This document shows positions 42,401 through 51,960 of a stretch of 64,000 bases of DNA, piece by piece (within the stretch, counting starts at the first letter, position 1; every line of letters begins with the position of its first letter). Source of the DNA: Streptomyces griseoloalbus (lineage in GTDB: Bacteria; Actinomycetota; Actinomycetes; Streptomycetales; Streptomycetaceae). Where the stretch lies: assembly GCA_014650015.1 (NCBI GenBank), contig BMUD01000001.1, positions 352,197 to 416,196 of the forward strand. Reading direction: 5' to 3'. The notes beneath the pieces were generated by a model, which ran no database searches, was not told where the DNA came from, and saw nothing but the letters and a program-made list of their open reading frames with translations. The position numbers and the translations under genes were made by a program.

Positions 42401-44756
42401 CGTACGTGTAGGTGGTCTTGCCGCCGGCCGCGTCGGTCACGGAGGCGAGCCGTCCGCTCGCGTCGTAGGTGCGGGTGAGGGACTTGCCCGCCTGGTCGGT
42501 GGTCCGGGTCAGGTTCCCCGCGTCGTCGTAGCCGAGCGTGGCGGTGTCGCCCGCCGGGTTGCGCACCGACGTCAACTGCTCGGCACCGCTGTACTCGTAG
42601 GTCGTCGTACGGCCCAGGGCGTCCGTGGCCGAGCTGAGGAGACCGCGGCCGTCATAGGTGTACTTCGTGGTGTAGGCGGCCGGGTCGGCGCCGGAGGCGT
42701 TCCCGCGTGGGTCCGTCCTGGTCAGGACGCGGCCCGCCTTGTCGTACGTGAACGTCGTCTTCTCGCCCAGCGGCGTCGTGACCGACGTCCGGTTGCCCGC
42801 GGTGTCGTACCCGTACGTGGTGACCTTGCCGCGCGGGCTCGTCACGGTCTCCAGCGCGCCGAGCGCGGTGTACGTGTAGACGGTCTTGCCACCCGTCGGG
42901 TCCGTCGCCGACGTCAGCCGGTTCGCGGTGTACGCGTACGTCGTCTTGTTGCCGCGGCCGTCGGTGTGGCTGGTGAGGTTGCCCGCGGTGTCGTAGCCCC
43001 AGCTCTCCTTGTAGCCGAGCGCGGCCGGTGCGGTGCGGGTGAGCATCCGCCCCGCGGTGTCGTACGTCATCTCCGTGGTGTTGCCGCGCTGGTCGGTGAT
43101 GGCAGCGGGGCGCAGCTGACGGTCGTAGTCGTAGGTGATGCTCTTGCCGTACGGGTCGATCGTCTCCATCAGGACGTTGGCCGCGTAGACGTCGGTCCAC
43201 ACGCCGCCGTCGGGCGCGGTGGTGTGCGACTCGCTCTTGCCGTCCCAGGTGAAGGTGGTGGTCTTGCCGTTCTGGTCGGTCTGGGACTTGATGCGGCCCG
43301 TGGAGTCGTAGACGTTGGTGACCTTGCCGCCCGCCGGGTCGGTGTAGGAGGACAGCCGCTTGTCCGTGTCGTACGCGTACGAGGACATCCTGCCGGCCGG
43401 GTCGGTGACCGAGGTCAGCAGCCCGCCGGTGAAGCCGTACGAGACCGAAGTGCCGTCCGGCAGGTCCACCTTGGACAGCAGTCCGTCCGTGCCCACGGTG
43501 AACGCGGTGGTGCGGCCGGCGGCGTCCTTGACGGAGGCGAGCCTGCCCGAGGCGTAGGTCAGGCTCAGGCCCTTGCCCGCCGCGCCGACCACGGAGGTCG
43601 GCAGACCGGCGCTGTCGAAGGTCCGCACAGTGTGGTCCGGAGTCGTCACCGTGTACGTGTTCGTCCCCTTGACCAGCTTGGCCGTCGTGCCGGCAGGGGC
43701 CGTGTACGTGCCGTCGCCCGCCTGCGTGAACACGAACGACGCACCGTCGTCCGTCCGGTACGTCACCTTCCCCGTCGCGACCGTCAGCTTCGCGTCGAAC
43801 GGCGTCGCCCAGCCGCGCCCCAGCAGGCCGACGGCACTCGCATCGGAGCGGTAGGTGCGCTCCAGGGTCAGCGGCACGCCGGGGCTCACCAGCGAGGCGT
43901 CGGTGAGCTGCTCGTAGAACATGCCGGTCGCCGTGTTGACCGGGTCGGCGCGGTGGGCCTGGGCGTAACAGGTGCAGATGCCCGCCGCCGCACCGGGGAT
44001 GCCGGGCGTGTAGAAGGCCTCCACCAGCGGCGAGGTGGTGCCGCCCGGGCTCGAGCCGTCGGCGTTGTTCAGGAAGACCCAGGCGTAGTACTTCTTGCCG
44101 TCCTCCAGGATCCCGCCCAGTTCACTGCCGGCCCACCAGAAGCACTGGTCGGTGGGGTAGGAGTTGCTCGACCACCAGTCGTAGCACCAGGCGCCGGTGT
44201 CCGGGGTGTCCCCGACGGGGTCGTCGGTGGACTTCTTGATCTCCTGCTGGACGACGGGGTAACCCGCCTCGTCCAGGACGTACAGCCACATCCCGGTGTA
44301 CGTCGACCCTCGCTTCGGCAGCTTCACCTGCCCGCCGATCGACAGCAAGCCGGGGTACGCGGTCGCCCAGGCCGACACCGAGACCGGGTTCCCGGGCGCC
44401 GCTGCGAGGCGCTGCGCGGCCGCGCCCGTCCCGGAGGCGGGGCCACGCTCGATGCGCTCCGTGTCCGGCCGACCGTGAGGCGTGCCCTTGGCTTTCCGCT
44501 CCGGCGCCGTCATGTAGTCCCGCATGGGCGACAGTTCGTGCCGGTCCTTCGCGACCTGCTCGCGGCGCTCGGCCAGCGTCATCGCCTTGGGCGGATCGGG
44601 CAGGTCCTCGGCCGTACGGGCCTCGACCCGGGCGACGCCCGCTCCGGCCCCGCCCGGCCGGTCCCGGGGCGCCGCCCAGGTCGGGGCGGCAGCCGCTATC
44701 ACGAGGAGAACGAAGGCCAGGAGGGCCGTGACGAGTCTTCGCGCTTGTGCGCGCAT
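39411..44756 (-). CDS. Secreted RHS-repeat polymorphic toxin (1781 aa)
   Basis: Signal peptide at 1-29 (LVTALLAFVLLVIAAAAPTW). A beta-rich N-terminal module (about 120-260) with WLYVLDEAGYPVV is followed by the DUF6531-like entry HRADPVNTATGMFYEQLTDA and then more than thirty YD repeats of the form G-x-x-T-x-Y-x-Y-D-x-x-G. The RHS core at about 1430-1520 reads HHDTQGSPVDVAGSTG, GARYETSTGNLDLHARQYD and GRFTRSDPAARD. After DPSGLTPDDPNN (about residue 1518) comes the variable toxin of about 260 residues, whose tip has NHLFVESHQLD, FDANPRIARAWERLQ, DFDLLAHELYESNWM and RAHQATVDAGHTWDEH; His/Glu-rich and unassigned by me, perhaps a nuclease. The repeat cage encloses the toxin. The immunity candidate follows. 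ATG at 44756 has an AGGTGA site. Confidence 0.92.
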   Translation of the reverse strand: MRAQARRLVTALLAFVLLVIAAAAPTWAAPRDRPGGAGAGVARVEARTAEDLPDPPKAMTLAERREQVAKDRHELSPMRDYMTAPERKAKGTPHGRPDTERIERGPASGTGAAAQRLAAAPGNPVSVSAWATAYPGLLSIGGQVKLPKRGSTYTGMWLYVLDEAGYPVVQQEIKKSTDDPVGDTPDTGAWCYDWWSSNSYPTDQCFWWAGSELGGILEDGKKYYAWVFLNNADGSSPGGTTSPLVEAFYTPGIPGAAAGICTCYAQAHRADPVNTATGMFYEQLTDASLVSPGVPLTLERTYRSDASAVGLLGRGWATPFDAKLTVATGKVTYRTDDGASFVFTQAGDGTYTAPAGTTAKLVKGTNTYTVTTPDHTVRTFDSAGLPTSVVGAAGKGLSLTYASGRLASVKDAAGRTTAFTVGTDGLLSKVDLPDGTSVSYGFTGGLLTSVTDPAGRMSSYAYDTDKRLSSYTDPAGGKVTNVYDSTGRIKSQTDQNGKTTTFTWDGKSESHTTAPDGGVWTDVYAANVLMETIDPYGKSITYDYDRQLRPAAITDQRGNTTEMTYDTAGRMLTRTAPAALGYKESWGYDTAGNLTSHTDGRGNKTTYAYTANRLTSATDPTGGKTVYTYTALGALETVTSPRGKVTTYGYDTAGNRTSVTTPLGEKTTFTYDKAGRVLTRTDPRGNASGADPAAYTTKYTYDGRGLLSSATDALGRTTTYEYSGAEQLTSVRNPAGDTATLGYDDAGNLTRTTDQAGKSLTRTYDASGRLASVTDAAGGKTTYTYDKVGRLLSSVSPRGNVSGADPAAYTTSYGYDAAGNLTETTGPTGATTKTTYDAINRPLVVTDPLGHTTGYTYDANDNVTKTTDAAGRTTTAVYDKNNRLSSSTDQLGKTTTYAYDADGNLLSRVSPLGHKSSWTYDGDGRRATAVDPRGNAPGADPAQYTTTYGYDPAGNPTEVTDPLGGVTTTAYDALGKVVERKDADGRTTSYGYDDLDQLTKVTAPDGAVTAYGYDKLGNLTERTDAGGHVTAYGYDAVHRLTSVTDPLDRKTTYAYDAEGNVTGKTTPRGTTGYTYDPRGLLTKIDYSDATPDATFGYDDAGQLTARANSKISEDFVYDAVGNLTKTRGFAYTYDAAGQMLTRKYSDGNTITYTYDDDGRTATMLADGRTTTYTWDPAGNLVASALPNTETENRTYDRAGRVTAVTASKAGATVTKTALTLSPAGLPSRVDVTRAGVGTGGYDLTYDTAGRLTSGCFPQPWVTGCAASRTTSYTYDKVGNRLTSTLGTTSTSYTYDAADQLTSTTTGTTTTDYGYDAEGNQTKKGADTYTYDLAGQISAATVAGTAYTYDHDADGNQVATLKDGTVTHRTQWDPNAPLPILATEYDSAWTIKQSYRYDPLGQPTATKTGAGALFYYHHDTQGSPVDVAGSTGTLHQRWAYDSFGTRILNTTTSGAPASTPSYTGARYETSTGNLDLHARQYDTTTGRFTRSDPAARDLSTPYVSAYAYADNVPSMLTDPSGLTPDDPNNDRVDSLGEALGIFGDAFVDVAKSPFVFLGDLEDAFTGENGGAGAFVDKYLPVRPAYRLYRAEYMLRQQGCDALADLYAETADELAQQLVLTGVGGLTGWRRTAVATERELQSGGSSFRRPRGEMDFELEWADHAYNAIRADAQLDRVAQTAASHGYSAADINQIYNHLFVESHQLDAGMLRFDANPRIARAWERLQNGNPHPSDFDLLAHELYESNWMRQHGDQNYRRAHQATVDAGHTWDEHAPAADGIGFR

Positions 44757-45083
44757 GGTGAATCACCTGGGGATCAAGAGTGAACAGAGGCTAGGTGATC
44801 TTGATCCGCGCAGCGTCCGCAGTAACGCACGGTGCGAAAAGCGGCTGGATTACGCCGGCAAGGCTGACGTGATGAGAGGAGAAGCGCCTGGTCACGAGGG
44901 TGGGCGAGAGCACGCAGGCGCTCAAGTTGGCGTGGACGCGACGATGCGGGCGGACTGGTGTACGTGAACGCGCCGTTGCCGGGGGAGGACTGGACAGGGA
45001 CCGGCCCTCGAACGGACACGGACTCCGTGCGGCAGGGGGCGCCCGGCGCAACGACACCGGGCGCCCCCACTGCGAACCGGACG
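44757..45083. other. Intergenic region upstream of the RHS gene
   Basis: About 330 bases between the start of the RHS gene and the end of pepN. It must hold the RHS promoter; the AT-richer stretch 44760-44880 (with GATCAAGA and TGATCTTGATCC, a partial dyad at about 44772 and 44797) is the best candidate. The pepN terminator lies at its right end. Confidence 0.55.
45035..45068 (-). terminator. Terminator of pepN paralogue 1
   Basis: GGGGGCGCCCGG and CCGGGCGCCCCC form twelve perfect pairs with a ten-base loop, 16 bases beyond the pepN stop. Extra GCA/TGC pairs flank the stem. Confidence 0.8.
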
Positions 45084-47669
45084 CTACTGAGCGGCCCCCG
45101 CCGCCGCGTCCGCCGCCTGGGCGCGCAGGGCGCGTTCCACTCCCGCACGGGATTCCGAGACCAGGCGGCGCAGGGCCGCGCTCGGGTCGGCGGAGGCCAG
45201 CCAGGCGTCCGTCTTGTCCAGGGTCTCGCCGGACACCTGGATCGTCGGGTAGAGGCCGACCGCGATCTGCTGGGCCATCTCGTGCGAGCGGGCCTCCCAG
45301 ACGTCCGCCAGCACCTCGAAGTACCGGTCCGTGTACGGCGCCAGCAGCTCGCGCTGGTCGGTCTGGACGAAGCCGGCGATGACCGCCTCCTGGACGGCGT
45401 TCGGCAGCTTGTCGGAGTCCACCACCGAGGACCACGCCTCCGCCTTGGCCTCCTCGGTCGGGCGGGCCGCCCGGGCGGTCGCGGCGTGGCGCTCGCCGGC
45501 CGCCGTCTTGTCCCGCTCGTACTCGGCCGTGATCTCCGACTCGTCGAACCGGCCCACCGCGGCCAGCCGCTGGACGAACGACCAGCGCAGCTCCGTGTCG
45601 ACGGCCAGCCCCTCGACGGTCTGCGTGCCGGCCAGCAGCCCCTCCAGCAGGTCCAGCTGCTCCGGCGTACGGGCCGTCGCCGCGAAGGCCCGTGCCCAGG
45701 CCAGCTGGTGGTCACCGGCCGGCTCGGCGGACCGCAGGTGGGCCAGCGTGGCGTCGGTCCAGCGGGCCAGCAGGGCCTCGCGGGCGGCCGGGTCGGCGTA
45801 CAGGTCGATCGCCAGCTTCACCTGGCGGTGCAGCGACTGCACCACCCCGATGTCGGACTCCTTGCCGATGCCCGACAGGACGAGGGAGAGGTAGTCGCGG
45901 GCGGCGAGTTCCGCGTCCCGGGTCATGTCCCAGGCGGAGGCCCAGCACAGCGCGCGGGGCAGGGACTCCGCGAAGTCCCCGAGGTGGTCGGTGACGACGG
46001 CGAGCGACTGCTCGTCGAGCCGGACCTTGGCGTACGACAGGTCGTCGTCGTTGAGGAGCACCACCGCGGGGCGGCGCTTGCCCACGAGCTGCGGTACGGC
46101 CGTCAGCTCGCCGTCCACGTCCAGCTCGACGCGCTCACCGCGCACCAGCTTGCCGCCGGCGTCGAGGTCGTAGGCGCCGACCGCGATGCGGTGCGGGCGC
46201 AGCGTCGGCTCGCCCTTCGCGCCGGCCGGGAGCGCCGGGGCCTCCTGGCGGATGGCGAAGGAGGTGATGAGGCCGTCGGCGTCCGTCTCGATCTCCGGGC
46301 GCAGGACGTTGATGCCGGCCGTCTCCAGCCACTGCTTCGACCAGGTCCTCAGATCCCGGCCGGAGGTCTCCTCCAGGGCGCCCAGCAGGTCGGACAGGCG
46401 CGTGTTGCCGAACGCGTGACGCTTGAAGTAGGCCTGCACCCCGCGGAAGAACTCGTCCTCGCCGACGTAGGCGACGAGCTGCTTGAGGACGGAGGCGCCC
46501 TTGGCGTACGTGATGCCGTCGAAGTTGACGAGCACGTCGTCCAGGTCGCGGATGTCCGCCATGATCGGGTGCGTGGAGGGCAGCTGGTCCTGGCGGTAGG
46601 CCCAGGTCTTCATGGAGTTCGCGAAGGTCGTCCACGAGTGCGGCCAGCGCGAACCGGGCGCGGCGGCCAGGCAGGCGATGGAGGTGTAGGTGGCGAACGA
46701 CTCGTTCAGCCACAGGTCGTTCCACCACTCCATGGTGACCAGGTCGCCGAACCACATGTGGGCCAGCTCGTGCAGGATGGTCTCCGCGCGCACCTCGTAC
46801 GCCGCGTCCGTCACCTTGGACCGGAAGACGTACTGGTCACGGATGGTCACCGCGCCCGCGTTCTCCATCGCGCCCGCGTTGAACTCCGGCACGAACAGCT
46901 GGTCGTACTTCTCGAACGGGTACGCGTAGTCGAACTTCTCCTGGAACCACGCGAAGCCCTGCCGGGTGACCTCGAAGATCGCGTCCGAGTCGAGGTACTC
47001 GGCGAGCGAGGGGCGGCAGTAGATGCCGAGCGGGACGGACTGGCCGTCCTTCTCGTACACGCTGTGGACGGAGTGGTACGGGCCGACGATCAGCGCCGTG
47101 ATGTACGACGAGATGCGCGGCGTCGGCTCGAAGACCCAGACGTTGTCCCGCGGCTCGGGCGTGGGCGAGTTGGAGATGACGGTCCAGCCCTCCGGCGCCT
47201 TCACGGTGAACTGGAACGTCGCCTTGAGGTCGGGCTGCTCGAAGGACGCGAAGACGCGACGGGCGTCCGGCACCTCGAACTGCGTGTACAGGTAGGCCTG
47301 GTCGTCGACCGGGTCGACGAACCGGTGCAGGCCCTCACCCGTGTTGGTGTACGCGCAGTCCGCGCTCACCCGGAGGACGTTGCGGCCCGTCAGCAGACCG
47401 GGCAGGGCGATGCGGGAGTCCGCGAAGACCTCGGCGGGGTCGAGCGAGTCACCGTTGAGGGTCACCTCGTGCACGGCCGGAGCCACCAGGTCGATGAAGG
47501 ACTCCGCGCCGCCGCCGTCCTCGGCGACGTCGAAGCGCACCGTGGTCACGGACCGGTAGGTGCCGCCCTCCTGCGCGCCGGAGAGATCCAGATCGATCTC
47601 GTACGAGTCAACCGTCAACAGCTTCGCCCGCTGCTGCGCCTCTTCGCGAGTCAGGTTTGTGCCAGGCAC
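45084..47669 (-). CDS. pepN: Aminopeptidase N (M1), paralogue 1
   Basis: An 861-residue cytoplasmic zinc aminopeptidase that removes N-terminal residues from peptides. Substrate-binding GAMEN at residues 266-270; zinc site HELAHMWFGDLVTMEWWNDL with His300, His304 and the third ligand Glu323 in WLNESFA. The C-terminal ERAP1-like helical domain runs from about 530 to the end. The GTG at 47669 (MPGTNLTREEA) is chosen because GAGGAGATG is eight bases upstream and because the paralogue at 61342-63918 starts with the same MPG-NLTR-EA. Length is normal. It is single, with a strong terminator; asd lies 830 bases away. Confidence 0.95.
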   Translation of the reverse strand: MPGTNLTREEAQQRAKLLTVDSYEIDLDLSGAQEGGTYRSVTTVRFDVAEDGGGAESFIDLVAPAVHEVTLNGDSLDPAEVFADSRIALPGLLTGRNVLRVSADCAYTNTGEGLHRFVDPVDDQAYLYTQFEVPDARRVFASFEQPDLKATFQFTVKAPEGWTVISNSPTPEPRDNVWVFEPTPRISSYITALIVGPYHSVHSVYEKDGQSVPLGIYCRPSLAEYLDSDAIFEVTRQGFAWFQEKFDYAYPFEKYDQLFVPEFNAGAMENAGAVTIRDQYVFRSKVTDAAYEVRAETILHELAHMWFGDLVTMEWWNDLWLNESFATYTSIACLAAAPGSRWPHSWTTFANSMKTWAYRQDQLPSTHPIMADIRDLDDVLVNFDGITYAKGASVLKQLVAYVGEDEFFRGVQAYFKRHAFGNTRLSDLLGALEETSGRDLRTWSKQWLETAGINVLRPEIETDADGLITSFAIRQEAPALPAGAKGEPTLRPHRIAVGAYDLDAGGKLVRGERVELDVDGELTAVPQLVGKRRPAVVLLNDDDLSYAKVRLDEQSLAVVTDHLGDFAESLPRALCWASAWDMTRDAELAARDYLSLVLSGIGKESDIGVVQSLHRQVKLAIDLYADPAAREALLARWTDATLAHLRSAEPAGDHQLAWARAFAATARTPEQLDLLEGLLAGTQTVEGLAVDTELRWSFVQRLAAVGRFDESEITAEYERDKTAAGERHAATARAARPTEEAKAEAWSSVVDSDKLPNAVQEAVIAGFVQTDQRELLAPYTDRYFEVLADVWEARSHEMAQQIAVGLYPTIQVSGETLDKTDAWLASADPSAALRRLVSESRAGVERALRAQAADAAAGAAQ

Positions 47670-47858
47670 GCGGTCATCTCCTCGATATGTGTGGGTTGCG
47701 TCATCCTTCCACGGCAGGTCGGGATCGGGCGACGATGACGGCGAGGCATGGGGATACCCCTGTATCGGCAGGCCCCGGGCAGGGCGGCCGGGGAGGGGCG
47801 GGACGCGACGTCCGAAAGCCGCCGGCGATCCGGGACGGCGGGAGCGAGCCTGGCGGAC

Positions 47859-48344
47859 ATGACGAACCACACCGCACGCCCCGTTCCGCCGGCGGTGCTG
47901 AAGGAACTGCGGATCAGCGACGACGCGGGCCGCCCTGCCGTCCCCCGCACCGACGACGAGGGCGGAGCCCCGCTCCGCTGCTGCCTGCGCCGCAGCGAGC
48001 CCGGCGAGCGGATCGCCCTCGTCTCCTACGCACCCCTGCGCCGCTGGGCGGCGGAGACCGGCGCGGACCCGGGCGCGTACGACGAGCAGGGGCCGGTCTT
48101 CATCCACGCCGAGGAGTGCGCGGGCCCCGAGGACGACCGCCTGCCGTTCACCAACGCGCACCGCGTCGTGCGCCGCTACTCGGCCGACGGCCGCATCCTG
48201 GGCGGCCGGCGGGTCGAGGCCGAGGAGGGCTTTTGGCCCGCCCTCGCCGAGGCCTTCGCCGACCCCGCGGTGGCGCTGGTGCACGTACGGGCCGTGGAGT
48301 ACGGCTGCTTCCTGTACGAGGTGCGGCGGGACGACATCGCCTGA
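47859..48344 (+). CDS. DUF1203 family protein
   Basis: A 161-residue soluble protein matching the DUF1203 pattern: PLRCCLRRSEPGERIALVSY, YDEQGPVFIHAEEC, and a C-terminal VRAVEYGCFLYEVRR. The family's function is not known; the conserved Cys-Cys, His and Cys residues suggest metal or redox chemistry. The ATG at 47859 is chosen (MTNHTARPVPP); a longer frame upstream is Arg/Gly-rich and runs over the promoter. It is divergent from pepN and convergent with asd. Confidence 0.82.
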   Translation: MTNHTARPVPPAVLKELRISDDAGRPAVPRTDDEGGAPLRCCLRRSEPGERIALVSYAPLRRWAAETGADPGAYDEQGPVFIHAEECAGPEDDRLPFTNAHRVVRRYSADGRILGGRRVEAEEGFWPALAEAFADPAVALVHVRAVEYGCFLYEVRRDDIA

Positions 48345-48447
48345 CCGGCCTTCCGCCGGCTGTCCGTGCGTGACGCGGATCCCGGACTGGCCGACGGGCG
48401 CGGTCGCGGTCGCCGCGCGGCCGCGCCTGGTGCCCCGAGGACGACGA

Positions 48448-48487
48448 AGAGGCGGGCGCCCCCGGTGTCCCGGGCGTGCCCGCCTCT
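48448..48487. terminator. Hairpin between DUF1203 and asd genes
   Basis: AGAGGCGGGC and GCCCGCCTCT pair perfectly around a 20-base loop, which itself can pair (CCCGG/CCGGG). It lies 13 bases beyond the asd stop and serves both convergent genes. Confidence 0.7.
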
Positions 48488-48500
48488 CACGACGTGGAGG

Positions 48501-49868
<1,368 letters not shown>

Positions 49869-50402
49869 GTGCTGCGCGGAAGGACCCGGCGCGGCCGGGG
49901 GTCGTACGTCGCCGACGACGACCCGCTGGACGCGGCGCAGGAACGCCGGGTGCGGGCGGTGCTCGCACTGGGCGGGGTACCGCAGGGGGACCTGCCGGAC
50001 GGGGTGCAGCAGGTCCGCCTGCGGTTGCTGGAACGCGCCGCGAGCGGGCGGGAGGCGCCCCGGGACGTCTCGGCGTGGGCGGCGGTGGTCGCCTCCAACC
50101 TCGCCATGGACTGGCACCGGGCCAAGCGCCGCCAGGAGCGGCTCGGGGAGCGGCTGGCCGCGCTGCGGCCGACGGAGCTGCCCTCGGGCGAGGAGACCAG
50201 CCTGCTCTCGCTCGCCGTCGCCCGCGGCCTGGACGAGCTGCCCGACGCGCAGCGCCAGGTCGTCGTGCTGCGCTTCTACGCCGATCTGCCGGTGCGCTCG
50301 ATCGCGGAGCAGCTCGGCGTCCCGGAGGGCACGGTCAAGAGCAGGCTGCACACGGCGGTACGGGCTCTGCGCGCCCGCCTGCACGAGGACGAGGTGGTGT
50401 GA
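49869..50402 (+). CDS. ECF-type RNA polymerase sigma factor
   Basis: A 177-residue sigma factor with only regions 2 and 4. Region 2 at about residues 20-90 (DVSAWAAVVASNLAMDWHRA is 2.4-like) and region 4 at about 115-172 (GLDELPDAQRQVVVLRFYAD, IAEQLGVPEGTVKSRLHTAV is the helix-turn-helix). GTG at 49869 has a GGGGGGTGG site. The stop overlaps by context the ATG of the next gene (TGA-C-ATG), so sigma factor and repeat protein are co-translated, the usual arrangement of an ECF factor with its membrane regulator. The promoter target is not evident. Confidence 0.88.
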   Translation: MLRGRTRRGRGSYVADDDPLDAAQERRVRAVLALGGVPQGDLPDGVQQVRLRLLERAASGREAPRDVSAWAAVVASNLAMDWHRAKRRQERLGERLAALRPTELPSGEETSLLSLAVARGLDELPDAQRQVVVLRFYADLPVRSIAEQLGVPEGTVKSRLHTAVRALRARLHEDEVV

Positions 50403-50403
50403 C

Positions 50404-51900
50404 ATGACCGCCCACGACGAGACCCGGGACCCCGGCAACGCCCGGGACCCGGACAACGCCCGGGACCCGGACAACGCCCGGGACCCGGACAACGCCCGGG
50501 ACCCCGAGAACGCCCGGGACCCCGAGAACGCCCGGGACCCCGAGAACGCCCGGGACCCCGAGAACGCCCGGGACCCGGACAACGCCCGGGACCCCGGCAA
50601 CACCCGGGACCCCGGCAACACCCGGGACCCCGAGAACGCCCGGGACCCCGACAACGCCCGGGATCCCGAGAACACCCGGGACCCGGACAACGCCCGGGAC
50701 CCCGAGAACGGCCTGAGCGCCGAGAACGCCCGGAACGGCGAGAGTACCCGGAGTGTCGGGAAGGCCCGGAGCGCCGACAGCACCCGGAGCGAGGGGACCG
50801 CCCGGAGCGTCAAGAACGACGGCCCCGGAAACGACGCCCCCGAGTACGACGGCCCGGAGTACGACGCCCCCGAGTACGACGGCATGGACGCCCTGATGGC
50901 CGCCCTGCTCGACGCACCGCTGCCCGCGCCGGCCCGGCAGGACGCGGTGTTCATGGCCGCGCGGGGCGCCGCCGTCGCCGACCTGGCGGTGCTGCGGGAG
51001 CAGCTGGCGCTGATCGGCGACGCACTGGCGGCCCCGGACGGCACGGAGGACGCCGCCCCGACGGGGCGACACGGGGCCGCTCACCCCGGAAAGCGGCCGG
51101 AGCCCGACGCCGGGCCGGGGCGGGACGCGACCGGGCGCCCCTCGGCCGCCGGGAGCGGGGCCCCGTCGGCCGCCCAGGCTCCGCTGAGGTCCGTTCCGGG
51201 TCCCGGGAAGCGGTCGGATCCCGGCGACGCGCCGGAGCCGGCCGTCGGGCCGGGGCCCGGGGACGACGCCCGGAACCGGACTGCCGGGCACCCGCCGGCG
51301 AGGCACCCGGGGACCGGTCGGCCCGGCACCGCCGGCGGCTCCCGGGGTCCCCGCCGTCCCCGTCGCCGCCCCCTGAAGGTCGCCCTCGGTGCCCTGGCCG
51401 CCGCTGCCGCCGCCACCGTGGTCGTCGGTATGGGATGGCTCGTGACGCAGCCCGGGGGAGCGTCCGACGCGTCGGCGGGCAAGGCCGCCGCGGCGGACTC
51501 CAAGGAAGCGGACTCCCAGGCGGGGGGCGGGGTCGCCTTCGGCAGCCCGCGCCACCTCGCCTGCGCCCGTCTCGTCGCCGAGGGCACGGTGCTGGCGGTG
51601 GTTCCGGTGCCGGGGGCCACCGGGACGGAACGCGTCACGCTCCGGGCGAGCCGCGTCTACAAGGGCGAGGGCGAGGGCGAAGGCGAGGGCCAGGGCGCGA
51701 GTGACGGCGAAGGCGAGATCACGTTCCTCCGGGACACCGCCGGTGACCCCCCGCTGCACCCCGGCGACCTCGTGATGATCGGCCTGCCCCTCGAGGGCGC
51801 CCACCCGGACATGGTGATCGTCGGTGAGACGGACATCGCCCCCGAGCGGGCCCGGATCACCGCCTCGCTCCCCGAGTCGCGCACCCTGACCTGCGGCTGA
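50404..51900 (+). CDS. One-TM protein with hexapeptide minisatellite, putative sigma partner
   Basis: A 498-residue protein of unusual layout: residues 5-102 are about fifteen near-perfect hexapeptides (D/E/G)N(A/T)RDP, then five decayed hexads ([30 protein letters not shown]), then [10 protein letters not shown] x3. A helical segment follows ([20 protein letters not shown], about 162-205), then a disordered Pro/Gly/Arg-rich stretch, one membrane helix at about 327-347 ([20 protein letters not shown]), and an extracytoplasmic domain of about 150 residues with GEGEGEGEG. Start ATG is one base after the sigma stop. The place suggests an anti-sigma-like role, but the zinc motif HxxxCxxC of ZAS anti-sigma factors is absent. 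The function is inferred from position only. Confidence 0.75.
   Translation: MTAHDETRDPGNARDPDNARDPDNARDPDNARDPENARDPENARDPENARDPENARDPDNARDPGNTRDPGNTRDPENARDPDNARDPENTRDPDNARDPENGLSAENARNGESTRSVGKARSADSTRSEGTARSVKNDGPGNDAPEYDGPEYDAPEYDGMDALMAALLDAPLPAPARQDAVFMAARGAAVADLAVLREQLALIGDALAAPDGTEDAAPTGRHGAAHPGKRPEPDAGPGRDATGRPSAAGSGAPSAAQAPLRSVPGPGKRSDPGDAPEPAVGPGPGDDARNRTAGHPPARHPGTGRPGTAGGSRGPRRPRRRPLKVALGALAAAAAATVVVGMGWLVTQPGGASDASAGKAAAADSKEADSQAGGGVAFGSPRHLACARLVAEGTVLAVVPVPGATGTERVTLRASRVYKGEGEGEGEGQGASDGEGEITFLRDTAGDPPLHPGDLVMIGLPLEGAHPDMVIVGETDIAPERARITASLPESRTLTCG
50420..50820 (+). repeat. 18-base coding minisatellite
   Basis: Unit AACGCCCGGGACCCCGAG (or GAC/GGC in the last codon) in about fifteen tight copies to about 50709, then degenerate copies to about 50820. 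The frame is kept throughout, so copy number changes would alter protein length without a shift. Confidence 0.95.
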
Positions 51901-51950
51901 GCACGACGAAGGGGCGGGCGCCCGTACGGACGCCCGCCCCACCTCGTGCT
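51900..51950. terminator. Terminator between sigma-partner and subtilase genes
   Basis: Inner stem GGGGCGGGCG (51911-51920) with CGCCCGCCCC (51931-51940), outer stem AGCACGA with TCGTGCT. Both converging genes end here. Confidence 0.85.
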
Positions 51951-51960
51951 CAGCCGTCCG

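Noticed and set aside
39411-44756. Mobile element or phage tail gene
   Set aside because: YD repeats, the RHS core and a signal peptide define a polymorphic toxin; no transposase, integrase or phage genes are near.
50420-50710. CRISPR-like regular repeats
   Set aside because: Unit is 18 bases without unique spacers and stays in frame with a real gene; it is a coding minisatellite.
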